Assembly: GCA_021826035.1 (NCBI GenBank)
Contig: JAKBBE010000095.1
Span: 1 to 10,450, forward strand
Length of the DNA stretch: 10,450 bases
Source of the DNA: Pseudomonadota bacterium
Lineage (GTDB): Bacteria > Pseudomonadota > Gammaproteobacteria > Steroidobacterales > Steroidobacteraceae
Reading direction: 5' to 3'
Below the pieces are notes generated by a model. It was not told the origin of the DNA. It saw only the letters and a program-made list of their open reading frames with translations, and did not search any database. Within the stretch, counting starts at the first letter, position 1. Each line of letters begins with the position of its first letter. Of the stretch, positions 1 to 7,133 are shown in pieces. The position numbers and the translations under genes are program-made.

Positions 1-256
1 GCAGCACCTGCGCGGCCTCGGCGATGCGCTCGTCCGTGGCGTTCGCGCGCAGCGCGAGCGCCAGACCATAGGCGGCCGTCGCCCCGATCAGCGGCGCGCC
101 CCGGACCACCATGGTGCGGATCGCCTGCGCGGCGTCTTCGAGCGTTGCCAAATCGAGCGTCTCGAACTCGAACGGCAATCGGGATTGGTCGATGACCCGA
201 ACGGCGCCGGAGGCCAGCGGCCAGAGGGTGCGATAGGCAGTGCCGGAGATGTTCAT
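1..256 (-). CDS. mtnA: Methylthioribose-1-phosphate isomerase, N-terminal part (cut by window edge)
   Basis: MtnA converts 5-methylthioribose-1-phosphate to 5-methylthioribulose-1-phosphate in the cytoplasm, a step of the methionine salvage pathway. Only the first 85 codons are present; the gene continues past position 1. The visible protein carries the family's N-terminal signature: an IDQSRLP segment at residues 22-28, then the near-invariant stretch at residues 46-64 that reads IRTMVVRGAPLIGATAAYG and includes the sugar-phosphate-binding RGAP loop. The catalytic Cys and Asp of the family lie further on and cannot be checked. Two in-frame ATGs are possible, at 256 and at 265 (adding Met-Ala-Ala), and neither has a clear Shine-Dalgarno sequence. 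I chose 256 because a TAGAAT box at 264-269 could be a -10 element that would put the transcript start almost at that ATG. The gene is divergent from the GH2 gene and looks like a housekeeping flank of the sugar locus. Confidence 0.9.
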   Translation of the reverse strand, partial: MNISGTAYRTLWPLASGAVRVIDQSRLPFEFETLDLATLEDAAQAIRTMVVRGAPLIGATAAYGLALALRANATDERIAEAAQVL

Positions 257-339
257 GGCGGCCATTCTAATCGGTCGACTTCGGCGCCGCGGTGGCAGGC
301 GTCAGCCGTGCAGCCGAAGACGGTGGCGCGGCCGCGCTA

Positions 340-367
340 TTGACAGCGCTGACCGTTCGATTATCGT
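340..367 (+). promoter_or_regulatory. Predicted sigma70 promoter for the GH2-permease unit
   Basis: A perfect -35 hexamer TTGACA at 340-345 is followed after 16 nt by TATCGT at 362-367, which matches four of the six bases of the -10 consensus. It points toward the GH2 gene and is the best promoter-like pair in the divergent gap. The expected transcript start is near 374. A perfect TTGACA in such GC-rich DNA is unlikely to be trivial, but no experiment supports it here. Confidence 0.5.
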
Positions 368-400
368 GACCCGTCGGCCCTGCACGCTCGCGAGGCGCGC

Positions 401-421
401 CACTCGAACCTCCCTCGAGTG
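401..421. promoter_or_regulatory. Inverted repeat, candidate operator or leader hairpin
   Basis: CACTCGA at 401-407 and TCGAGTG at 415-421 form a perfect 7-bp inverted repeat with a 7-nt spacer. It lies about 27-47 nt downstream of the transcript start predicted from the promoter at 340-367. That is a usual place for a repressor operator; in RNA it would form a 7-bp stem. No regulator gene lies in the window, so which protein, if any, binds here is unknown. Confidence 0.3.
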
Positions 422-558
422 CGCGGCCGGAGCCGGGCCGCCGAACGCGGGCACACCGGCGGCCGTACTGAAGTAGGGCCGAAGCCCTCGCGATGCGCTC
501 ACCGGCGCCGCGTGGCCGATCCGGTTGGGGTTCTTCAAGACGCGGGCGTCGGCCGCAC

Positions 559-563
559 AGGAG
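559..563 (+). promoter_or_regulatory. Ribosome binding site that fixes the GH2 start
   Basis: AGGAG lies 6 nt before the GTG at 570. A longer reading from TTG at 525 is in frame but has no comparable ribosome binding site, and it would put 15 extra residues before the export signal. The GTG is therefore the better start. Confidence 0.7.
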
Positions 564-569
564 TGTGTC

Positions 570-3500
570 GTGACCACCAACCATCCTCGTGCGGTTTCAG
601 GCGCGCATCGCCTCGGCGGGCGCACCCGTCTCGGCGCCGCCGCGGCGAGCACCCTCTGGGCACTCGGCGCCACCGCCGCCATCGGCGCCACTGTGCCCCG
701 CCCGACGTTGCACGCACTCGGTCCCTACAACGCCACATTCCTTGCCGGCGGCATCGGACTGACGCGCCCGCTGCCGGCCAGCGCGCCGCTGCTGCCGAGC
801 GGCGCGGCGTGGACGATCACCGCCTGGGTACGACCTGCGGTGCAGGAGCACGGCACCGTGCTCATCGGCGGCCTCGGCGTGGCCCGCGGCGGCCACTGTG
901 ATTGCCTGGCGCTGACCGACGGGCGCGTCCAGCTGAACCTCAGCGGCGGGCCCTCGTTGCACACCGCGGTGCGGCTGCGCCCGGGCACCTGGAGCGCGCT
1001 GGCCGCCACGTATGATGGCCACGTGGCCCGGCTGTATGTCGACGGACGGCCGATCGCCCATCAGCGCGCGGCCACGGCGGCCGCACCGGCGCAGGTCACT
1101 CTCGCGCCGCTCGGCGCGGCGCGTCATTTCGGCGGTTCGCTCGCGCATTGGCGCATCCACGGGCGAGCGCTGAGCGCAGCGCAGCTGCAGCACCTCGCCG
1201 CGATGCGGCCACACTTCGGGCGCATCGAGTTCGATCGCGTCGGCGCCGGCTGGCCGCTGCAGAAGCGCTCGTGGCGCGGCCTGCAACATCCGCAGGCCGC
1301 CTGGACGCTGCCGACATCCCGCGCACCGGGCGGGCACTGGCGCCAGCCACCGGAGGCGATCAGCCGGCGGACGTACCCGCAGGCCGAACCGCCGCACACG
1401 CACCCGGCCCTGCGCCACCCCCGCCCCGGACGCTGGGTCCTCGACCGCTGGCAGCTCGAGCCGGCACCGAAGGTGCCCGTCGGCGGCGCGGTGCTCTCGC
1501 AGAGCACCTACTCGACGGCGAGTTGGTACTCGGCGGTCGTCCCGGGCACGGTGCTCACCACATTGGTCGCGCGCGGCCGCTACCCCGACCCGTACTACGG
1601 ATTGAACGACCTGCTCATCCCCGAGCGGCTCGCACGCCAGTCGTACTGGTACCGCACCGCCTTCATCGCCCCGAAGCGCTGGGAGGGCCGCGTGCTCACG
1701 CTGCGCTGCGACGGCATCAACTACGCCGGCACGATCTGGCTGAACGGCAAACGGATCGGCACGACGCGCGGTGCCTTCCGGCGCGGCATCTTCACCATCA
1801 GCCGCGACATCATCCCGGGCCGGTTGAACGTGCTGGCGGTACGCGTCGCGCCGCCGCCGCATCCCGGCATCCCCTACGAGAAGTCGATCGCCGCCGGCCC
1901 GGGCAACAACGGCGGACACCTCGCGCTCGACGGACCGACGTTCATTGCCACCGAGGGCTGGGACTGGATGCCGCCGGTACGCGACCGCGATACCGGCCTG
2001 TGGCAGAACGTGGTGATTCACTCGAGCGGCAAGCTGCTGCTGCACGCCCCGCACGTCGTGACGCACCTGCCCCTGCCGAAGCTCACCCGCGCGGACGTGT
2101 CGATCGGCGTGTCGCTCGAGAACCGGCACCATCACACCGTGCCGGCGACGCTGGTGGCGAGCTTCGGCGGCATCACCGTGCGCGACCCGGTGCGCCTGCC
2201 GCCGGGCACGACTCGCATCCACCTGACGCCGGCGGCGTTTGCGGCGCTGCATGTCCGCCACCCGCACCTGTGGTGGCCGAACGGCTACGGTGCGCCCTAC
2301 CTGTACCGACTCACGCTGCGCCTCTACGATGATGCGCAGCCGGCCGGTGATCGGCGCGTGGCGGATGAACGCACGCTGCACTTCGGCATCCGCGAGATCA
2401 CCTACGAGCTGTCGCTCTTCGGGCGCCAGGGCCGGTTGCGCCGCGTGCTCGTCGATCCGACCGTCGCGCGCCTGAAGGGCAGCGGCCCTCTGATCGACGT
2501 GCGCCATCGCGCCATCAATCGCACGCCCAACGGCTGGGCGCCCTCGCTCACGCGCGCCGGCGAGCACTCCCCGGCGGTGCGCCCGGTGGGTGACACGTCG
2601 CTCTCGCCGTACCTGGTCATCCGGGTGAACGGTGTGCGGATTGCCGCCCGCGGCGGCAGCTGGGGCACCGATGACGCCATGAAACGCATCTCCGCGCAGC
2701 GCCTCGCGCCGTATTTTCGCCTCACCCGCCAGGCGAACCTGGACATCATCCGCAACTGGCTGGGCCAGGACACCGAGCCGGCCTTCTACCGCCTGGCGGA
2801 CCGCTACGGCCTGCTGGTGCTCAATGACTTCTGGGAGTCGACCCAGAACTTCCAGCTGCAGGCCGAGAACCCGCAGCTGTTCCTCGCCAATGCCCGCGAC
2901 GTGATCGAGCGCTACCGCAACCACCCGTCCATCGCGGTCTGGTTCGGGCGCAACGAGGGCGTTCCGCAGCCGATCATCAACGACGGACTGGATCGACTGG
3001 TGCAGACTCTGGACGGCACGCGCCTGTACATGCCGAGCTCGAATCGGGTCAACCTGCAAGGCAGCGGGCCGTATGACTATCGGCCGCCGCGTCAGTACTT
3101 CACTCGCCTGGCGCGAGGCTTCTCGGTCGAAGTCGGCACGCCGTCCCTCGCCTCGCTGCGCTCGCTCGAGGCGATGATGCCGAAGGCGGACCTCTGGCCG
3201 CTGAGCGACACCTACGCCTATCACGATTGGAATTTCGGCGGCAACGGCGATGTGCGCGTGTTCATGCGCGCGATGGATCGGCAGCTCGGCACGCCCCGCT
3301 CGCTGGCGGGCTTCGAGCGCCGCGCGCAGCTGATGGACTACGTCGACTACCGCGCGATCTTCGAGGGATTCAACGCCGGTCTGTGGCACTACAACAGCGG
3401 ACGGCTGCTGTGGATGACCCAGCCCGCCTGGCCGAGCAATATCTGGCAGATCTACACCTCGGACTACGCCACCGCGGGGGCCTACTACGGGGTCAAGGAG

Positions 3501-4136
3501 GCCTGCCAGCCACTGCACGTGCAGATGAACCTGCCGGACTTCTCCCTGGCGGTGGTCAACACGACCCGGTTCGCGCAGCCGGACCTCACGGTACAGGTGC
3601 GGATCGTCTCCCTCCATGGACGGCGGCTCGATCGACAGCAACTGCCCGTGAGCGCACCGGCCAATGCCGTGACCACGCTGCCCGCCCTGCCTCTGCAGCG
3701 CTGGCTGCGCCACCGTCCGCTGATTTTCGTGCAACTGCGCCTGATGAACCGCGCCGGGGGCCTGCTGAGCGAGAACGTGTACTGGCAGAGTGCGCGCGCG
3801 AAGGGCCTGCGCGCCCTGAACACGCTGCAGGCGCAACCGATCGCGCTCACGGCGCAGCGCGCCGGCGCAGCGGCCGCGAGCGGTGAGCGCCGCCTCACCG
3901 TCACCCTCACCAATCGCGGCACGGAGCCGGCGGTGGCACTCAAGGTGACCGCGCTCGATGCGCACGGGCACCGCGTGCTGCCCTCGTATTACAGCGCGAA
4001 CTACCTGACACTGATGCCCGGTGAGCGACGGCAGATCCGCATCGTCTGCCCGCGCGCAGAGGCGCGCTGCGCGCGCGTGCAGCTGCAAGGCTGGAATGCC
4101 CGCGGCACGAGCGTGCCCATCGGGCCACGGCCCTGA
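570..4136 (+). CDS. Exported LamG-domain glycoside hydrolase family 2 (beta-mannosidase / exo-beta-glucosaminidase-like)
   Basis: A 1188-residue exported enzyme predicted to cleave beta-linked mannose or glucosamine residues by the retaining GH2 mechanism. Residues 1-40 form a signal peptide: Arg-rich start, Ala/Leu core, likely cut after AIGA. Residues about 60-212 resemble a LamG/concanavalin-like jelly roll (WTITAWVRP, YDGHVARLYVDG). A Pro/Arg-rich linker follows. The GH2 sugar-binding domain is about 289-487 (DPYYGLND, WLNGKRIG), the Ig-like domain about 490-615, and the TIM barrel about 685-980 (RGGSWGTDD, LNDFW). Ig-like strands end the protein. The predicted acid/base is Glu796 in WFGRNEG and the nucleophile Glu854 in SVEVGTPS, 58 residues apart as usual for GH2. 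About 65 residues between the Ig-like domain and the barrel (618-683) look like an insertion. The domain order and the YYGVKEACQPLHVQ segment resemble exo-beta-glucosaminidases and endo-beta-mannosidases more than beta-galactosidases. The exact substrate cannot be read from the sequence. The sugar permease gene follows after 84 bp. Confidence 0.88.
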   Translation: MTTNHPRAVSGAHRLGGRTRLGAAAASTLWALGATAAIGATVPRPTLHALGPYNATFLAGGIGLTRPLPASAPLLPSGAAWTITAWVRPAVQEHGTVLIGGLGVARGGHCDCLALTDGRVQLNLSGGPSLHTAVRLRPGTWSALAATYDGHVARLYVDGRPIAHQRAATAAAPAQVTLAPLGAARHFGGSLAHWRIHGRALSAAQLQHLAAMRPHFGRIEFDRVGAGWPLQKRSWRGLQHPQAAWTLPTSRAPGGHWRQPPEAISRRTYPQAEPPHTHPALRHPRPGRWVLDRWQLEPAPKVPVGGAVLSQSTYSTASWYSAVVPGTVLTTLVARGRYPDPYYGLNDLLIPERLARQSYWYRTAFIAPKRWEGRVLTLRCDGINYAGTIWLNGKRIGTTRGAFRRGIFTISRDIIPGRLNVLAVRVAPPPHPGIPYEKSIAAGPGNNGGHLALDGPTFIATEGWDWMPPVRDRDTGLWQNVVIHSSGKLLLHAPHVVTHLPLPKLTRADVSIGVSLENRHHHTVPATLVASFGGITVRDPVRLPPGTTRIHLTPAAFAALHVRHPHLWWPNGYGAPYLYRLTLRLYDDAQPAGDRRVADERTLHFGIREITYELSLFGRQGRLRRVLVDPTVARLKGSGPLIDVRHRAINRTPNGWAPSLTRAGEHSPAVRPVGDTSLSPYLVIRVNGVRIAARGGSWGTDDAMKRISAQRLAPYFRLTRQANLDIIRNWLGQDTEPAFYRLADRYGLLVLNDFWESTQNFQLQAENPQLFLANARDVIERYRNHPSIAVWFGRNEGVPQPIINDGLDRLVQTLDGTRLYMPSSNRVNLQGSGPYDYRPPRQYFTRLARGFSVEVGTPSLASLRSLEAMMPKADLWPLSDTYAYHDWNFGGNGDVRVFMRAMDRQLGTPRSLAGFERRAQLMDYVDYRAIFEGFNAGLWHYNSGRLLWMTQPAWPSNIWQIYTSDYATAGAYYGVKEACQPLHVQMNLPDFSLAVVNTTRFAQPDLTVQVRIVSLHGRRLDRQQLPVSAPANAVTTLPALPLQRWLRHRPLIFVQLRLMNRAGGLLSENVYWQSARAKGLRALNTLQAQPIALTAQRAGAAAASGERRLTVTLTNRGTEPAVALKVTALDAHGHRVLPSYYSANYLTLMPGERRQIRIVCPRAEARCARVQLQGWNARGTSVPIGPRP

Positions 4137-4152
4137 GCGCTCCGCTGACCTG

Positions 4153-4177
4153 CGGCACGCCCTGGGCGCGCGTGCCG
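4153..4177 (+). other. Intercistronic hairpin between the GH2 and permease genes
   Basis: CGGCACGC at 4153-4160 pairs perfectly with GCGTGCCG at 4170-4177, giving an 8-bp GC-rich stem with a 9-nt loop. It starts 17 nt after the GH2 stop codon. No run of T follows, so it is not a classical intrinsic terminator. It could pause polymerase, protect the 3' end of the GH2 message or lower expression of the permease. Confidence 0.4.
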
Positions 4178-4220
4178 GGGAGGACCCGTCTGCGCCTCGA
4201 TCCCTTGACCCTGACGAGCG

Positions 4221-5552
4221 ATGCCCATGCGCACTGAGACTCTCTCCTCCCCGCCCGCGGCCACCCCGCCCCCTGCGGGCGGCCAACGCGGCGCCTTCGC
4301 CTCCATCACCACGCTCTTTTTCGCCTGGGGCTTCATCACGGTCACGGTCGATCCGCTGATCGCGGCGATGAAGTCGATCTTTCAGCTCTCCTACGCCGAG
4401 GTGATGCTCACGCAGTTCGCCTTCTTCATGGCGTACGGGCTGGTCTCGCTGCCCGCCGCGGCGCTGCTGAAGCGTCTGGGCTACGCCCGTTCCATTCTCA
4501 CCGCGCTCGGCATCATGATCGCCGGGTGCCTGTGGGTTCCGGGCGCGACCGCCATCGGCACCTTCGCCCAGGTGCTGGTGGCGCTGTTCATCATCGCCAG
4601 CGGCATCACCATCCTGCAGGTCGCCGCCAATCCGCTCGCCGCGGCGCTCGGGCCGCCGGAGCGCTCGCATTTCCGGCTGACGCTCTCCCAGGCGTTCAAC
4701 TCCCTCGGCACCGCCATCGCGCCGTATCTGGCCTCCTCGGTGTTGCTCGCCGGCGGGATCTTCGCGGTGCACCGCGGCGCGGTCACCGCCGCCGAGCGCG
4801 CCGCGTCACTGCACCACATCGACATCGCCTTTCTCTGTGTTGCGGCGCTGATTGCGCTCCTGGCTCTGTTCATCGCCTCGGTGCGCGGCAAGCTCACCCT
4901 GCCCGTCTCCGTGGCGCAGCCCTCTGCTGACGGTGCGCACGCCGCGGCGCCGGCCGCCGGAGCGCTGCGCGAGGCATTGCGCTCGCGCTGGGCCGTGTTC
5001 GGCGCGGCCGCGATATTTCTCTATGTGGGCGCTGAGGTGTCGATCGGCAGTGCCATGGCGATCTTCCTGCACCGGCCGGACGTCTTCGACATCCCGCTCG
5101 AGCAGGCCGGCAAGTGGGTGAGCCTGTACTGGGGCGGCGCGATGATCGGGCGATTCATCGGCAGCGGGCTGCTGCGCCGCGCACGCGCCTCGGTCCTGCT
5201 GGCGAGCACCGCGGCCATCGCCGCGGTGCTGTGCCTGACCATCAGCCAGGCGCCCGGTGCGCTCGCCGGCTGGGCGGCCCTCAGCGTGGGGCTGTTCAAT
5301 TCCATCATGTTCCCGGTGATCTTCACCCTGACGCTGGAGCGCTCGAGCGCCTCGAACGCGGCCACCTCGGGATTGCTGTGCATGGCCATCGTCGGCGGCG
5401 CGGTGCTGCCGGTGATCGTCGGACAAGTCGCCGACGCCACGGGCCTGCACTCGGCGTACCTGGTGCCCATGCTCGCGTACCTGTGCATCAGCGTCTTCGG
5501 GATCGGCGCCACCCGCGCGGTGCGCGTCGGCGCCGCCTGCAGCGATCTGTAG
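4221..5552 (+). CDS. Sugar:proton symporter, major facilitator superfamily, FucP/GluP/NagP type
   Basis: A 443-residue inner-membrane protein with about 12 hydrophobic segments and a Pro/Ala-rich loop near residues 225-250 between the two halves. Family signatures are FFAWGFITVTVD (33-44), QFAFFMAYG (65-73), SGITILQVAANPLAAALG (127-144) and QAFNSLGTAIAP (157-168). By my memory of E. coli FucP, Asp44 aligns with its proton-coupling Asp46, while Gln133 replaces its Glu135. Gln here (LQVAANP) is typical of the glucose/galactose and N-acetylglucosamine (NagP) branch, so fucose is a less likely substrate. With a hexosidase gene upstream, the probable cargo is the hexose or amino sugar that enzyme releases. 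The ATG at 4221 is the earliest possible start, since an in-frame stop lies at 4212-4214. The ATG at 4227 is also plausible because the weak GACGAG at 4213-4218 is better spaced from it. The gene probably shares a transcript with the GH2 gene. Confidence 0.9.
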   Translation: MPMRTETLSSPPAATPPPAGGQRGAFASITTLFFAWGFITVTVDPLIAAMKSIFQLSYAEVMLTQFAFFMAYGLVSLPAAALLKRLGYARSILTALGIMIAGCLWVPGATAIGTFAQVLVALFIIASGITILQVAANPLAAALGPPERSHFRLTLSQAFNSLGTAIAPYLASSVLLAGGIFAVHRGAVTAAERAASLHHIDIAFLCVAALIALLALFIASVRGKLTLPVSVAQPSADGAHAAAPAAGALREALRSRWAVFGAAAIFLYVGAEVSIGSAMAIFLHRPDVFDIPLEQAGKWVSLYWGGAMIGRFIGSGLLRRARASVLLASTAAIAAVLCLTISQAPGALAGWAALSVGLFNSIMFPVIFTLTLERSSASNAATSGLLCMAIVGGAVLPVIVGQVADATGLHSAYLVPMLAYLCISVFGIGATRAVRVGAACSDL

Positions 5553-5582
5553 CGTGCATCCAGCGGCGCGCTGACACCGTCG

Positions 5583-5606
5583 GCGCCGGGGAGCTCACCC
5601 CGGCGC
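5583..5606. terminator. Strong hairpin at the convergent gene junction
   Basis: GCGCCGGGG at 5583-5591 and CCCCGGCGC at 5598-5606 are a perfect 9-bp inverted repeat with a 6-nt loop (AGCTCA). It lies between the ends of the permease and halogenase genes. The halogenase stop codon (5595-5597) is inside the loop and its last three codons form one arm. No T-tract follows on either strand, so this is at best a bidirectional non-canonical or Rho-assisted terminator, or a 3'-end stabiliser. Confidence 0.45.
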
Positions 5607-7124
5607 GGCGGACACCGGCACATCGGCCGCCGAGGGCTGCCCCGCGGCGAAATAGCTCTCGTGCGCGCGTGCCGCGCGCACCTCGCGTGCAATAGTCTCT
5701 CGCAGCGCATCGATCTGGCTCTGCGCTCGCCTCAGCGCACTCGCATCGATCAGCGGGTCCGAGGCCACCGGACGCAGGCCGAGCCCGGCGAACACGTAGA
5801 ACCAGGACAGATCGGTGAACAACTCACCGGCTCGCCCTCTGATGCGCCCCGTGCCCTGATACAGCTCAATGCGCTCCATCAGCGTCTGCGGCAACGGCAC
5901 GGCCTGCACATCCCGCCAGAACGGCGTGTCGGTGCGCCGAGTCCCCCAGTAATGCAGGATCAGGAAGTCACGGACGTGCTCGAACTCCTCGATCAGCTCG
6001 CGGTTGTACGCGGCGATATTGGCCGGATCGAATCCACGATCGGGAAAGTGATCGAGCAGATTGAAGACGCCATTGATGACCAGTTGGATACTGGTCGACT
6101 CGAGTGGCTCGAGAAAGCCCGACGCCAGGCCGAGTGCCACGCAGTTGTGACTCCACAGTCGCCGGCGATGGCCGGCCGTGAAGCGCAACACGCGCGGCTC
6201 GGCGAGCGGTGCGCCCACTCGGGCGAGCAGATCCTCGCTCGCCGCCGCGTCACTGGCGTGCGCGCTCGAATACACGTATCCGTTGCCGAAGCGATGCTGC
6301 AGCGGAATGCGCCATTGCCAACCGGACGGGCGCGCGCTCGCCAGCGTGTAGGGGGGGCGCTCTGCGCCCATGGCCGTCGGGGCCGCCACCGCCCGATCGC
6401 AGGGCAGCATCGCGCGCCAATCGACGTATCCGCTGTGCAGGACCTGCTCGATGAGCACGCCCTGGAATCCGCTGCAATCGATGTACAGATCGGCTCCGAG
6501 CCGCCCGCCATCGGTGAAGACGATCTCGTCAATGAAGCCGTCGGCCCGCCGGGTCGCCGTCGCCACCGTGCGCTCAAGCCTCTGTACGCCGAGTCCGGCG
6601 GCGAAATGACGCAGAAACCCTGCGACCGTCGCCGCATCGAAATGCAAGGCATACCGCAGCCCCGAGACGGCCCCCGTCGCACGCGCCTCCGGAAAGCGGA
6701 ACTTGCCGGCCTCGGCGAGCGCCGCGCACAGACTAAACTCGGCGATCCGCGGATGCAGATCCGCCGCGACCGCGCGGTGCCAATAATGATGGAAGGGGCG
6801 CCGCTCGACCGTCACACCGAACGTCCCGAACGGATGCCAATACTCGTGTCCGGGCCCCGACCAATCTCGATACAGAATCCCGAGCTTGTAGGTCGCGCCC
6901 GTCGCACGGACGAACTGCTGCGCGTCGATCCCCAGCAAGCGCAGCAGATCGACGAACGGCGGGATGGTCGCCTCGCCCACGCCGATCGGGGCGATCTGCC
7001 CCGACTCGATCACGCTGATCGAGGTCCCCGCCGGGGCGGCCCGGGCCAGTAGGCTGGCCGCGAGCCACCCGGCGGTTCCCCCGCCGACGATGGCGATCGA
7101 ACGAATGCGCCGCTCGTCGGACAT
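5595..7124 (-). CDS. Flavin-dependent tryptophan-halogenase-like protein
   Basis: A 509-residue protein of the Trp_halogenase family. Members use reduced FAD, oxygen and halide to make hypohalous acid, which travels through a tunnel to halogenate an electron-rich substrate. All hallmark sites are visible: the FAD-binding GGGTAGW (14-20), GVGEATIP (48-55), Lys80 (matching catalytic Lys79 of PrnA), His97 and Phe99 (matching PrnA His101 and Phe103), the halogenase-specific GWQWRIP (268-274) and FLEPLEST (337-344) with Glu342 matching PrnA Glu346. The C-terminal part that in PrnA carries the tryptophan-clamping Tyr-Tyr/Glu/Phe-Trp residues is shorter and different (about 428-450), so free tryptophan is unlikely to be the substrate. 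There is no signal peptide, so it is probably cytoplasmic. It follows the TonB receptor gene by 7 bp, with GAGG overlapping that gene's stop codon. Related proteins beside TonB receptors are known in proteobacteria (BrvH-like), mostly with unknown natural substrates. No flavin reductase gene is in view. Confidence 0.92.
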   Translation of the reverse strand: MSDERRIRSIAIVGGGTAGWLAASLLARAAPAGTSISVIESGQIAPIGVGEATIPPFVDLLRLLGIDAQQFVRATGATYKLGILYRDWSGPGHEYWHPFGTFGVTVERRPFHHYWHRAVAADLHPRIAEFSLCAALAEAGKFRFPEARATGAVSGLRYALHFDAATVAGFLRHFAAGLGVQRLERTVATATRRADGFIDEIVFTDGGRLGADLYIDCSGFQGVLIEQVLHSGYVDWRAMLPCDRAVAAPTAMGAERPPYTLASARPSGWQWRIPLQHRFGNGYVYSSAHASDAAASEDLLARVGAPLAEPRVLRFTAGHRRRLWSHNCVALGLASGFLEPLESTSIQLVINGVFNLLDHFPDRGFDPANIAAYNRELIEEFEHVRDFLILHYWGTRRTDTPFWRDVQAVPLPQTLMERIELYQGTGRIRGRAGELFTDLSWFYVFAGLGLRPVASDPLIDASALRRAQSQIDALRETIAREVRAARAHESYFAAGQPSAADVPVSAAPG

Positions 7125-7129
7125 GACGG

Positions 7130-7133
7130 CCTC
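7130..7133 (-). promoter_or_regulatory. Ribosome binding site overlapping the upstream stop codon
   Basis: Read on the minus strand, GAGG spans the last two bases of the TonB receptor's TGA stop plus two more bases, and lies 5 nt before the halogenase ATG. Ribosomes ending on the receptor would be placed to restart on the halogenase. This supports a two-gene operon with coupled translation. Confidence 0.6.

Larger units (their letters stand above)
266..569. other. Divergent intergenic region between mtnA and the GH2 gene
   Basis: This stretch of about 300 bp carries no convincing gene. The short open frames that cross it have no ribosome binding site and no recognisable family. It holds a rightward sigma70-like promoter (340-367), an 8-bp perfect palindrome CTCGCGAG (387-394), a 7-bp inverted repeat with a 7-nt spacer (401-421), a 5-bp hairpin with a CGAA loop (475-488) and the Shine-Dalgarno of the GH2 gene (559-563). 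If the promoter is right, the GH2 mRNA has a leader of roughly 195 nt, long enough for a regulatory structure. I do not recognise a riboswitch class in it. Confidence 0.7.

Noticed and set aside
240..476. A 78-codon plus-strand open frame in the divergent gap.
   Set aside because: It overlaps the mtnA start, has no ribosome binding site and gives an Arg-rich product with no family resemblance.
597..4772. A 1391-codon open frame on the minus strand, antisense to the GH2 and permease genes.
   Set aside because: Its product is an Arg/Gly/Ala/Asp-rich string without recognisable domains, and it runs through two well-supported genes and the gap between them. It is a by-product of GC-rich third codon positions.
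5661..7052. A 463-codon plus-strand open frame opposite the halogenase.
   Set aside because: Arg/Gln/His-rich, without family motifs or a ribosome binding site, and fully antisense to a gene with intact catalytic motifs.
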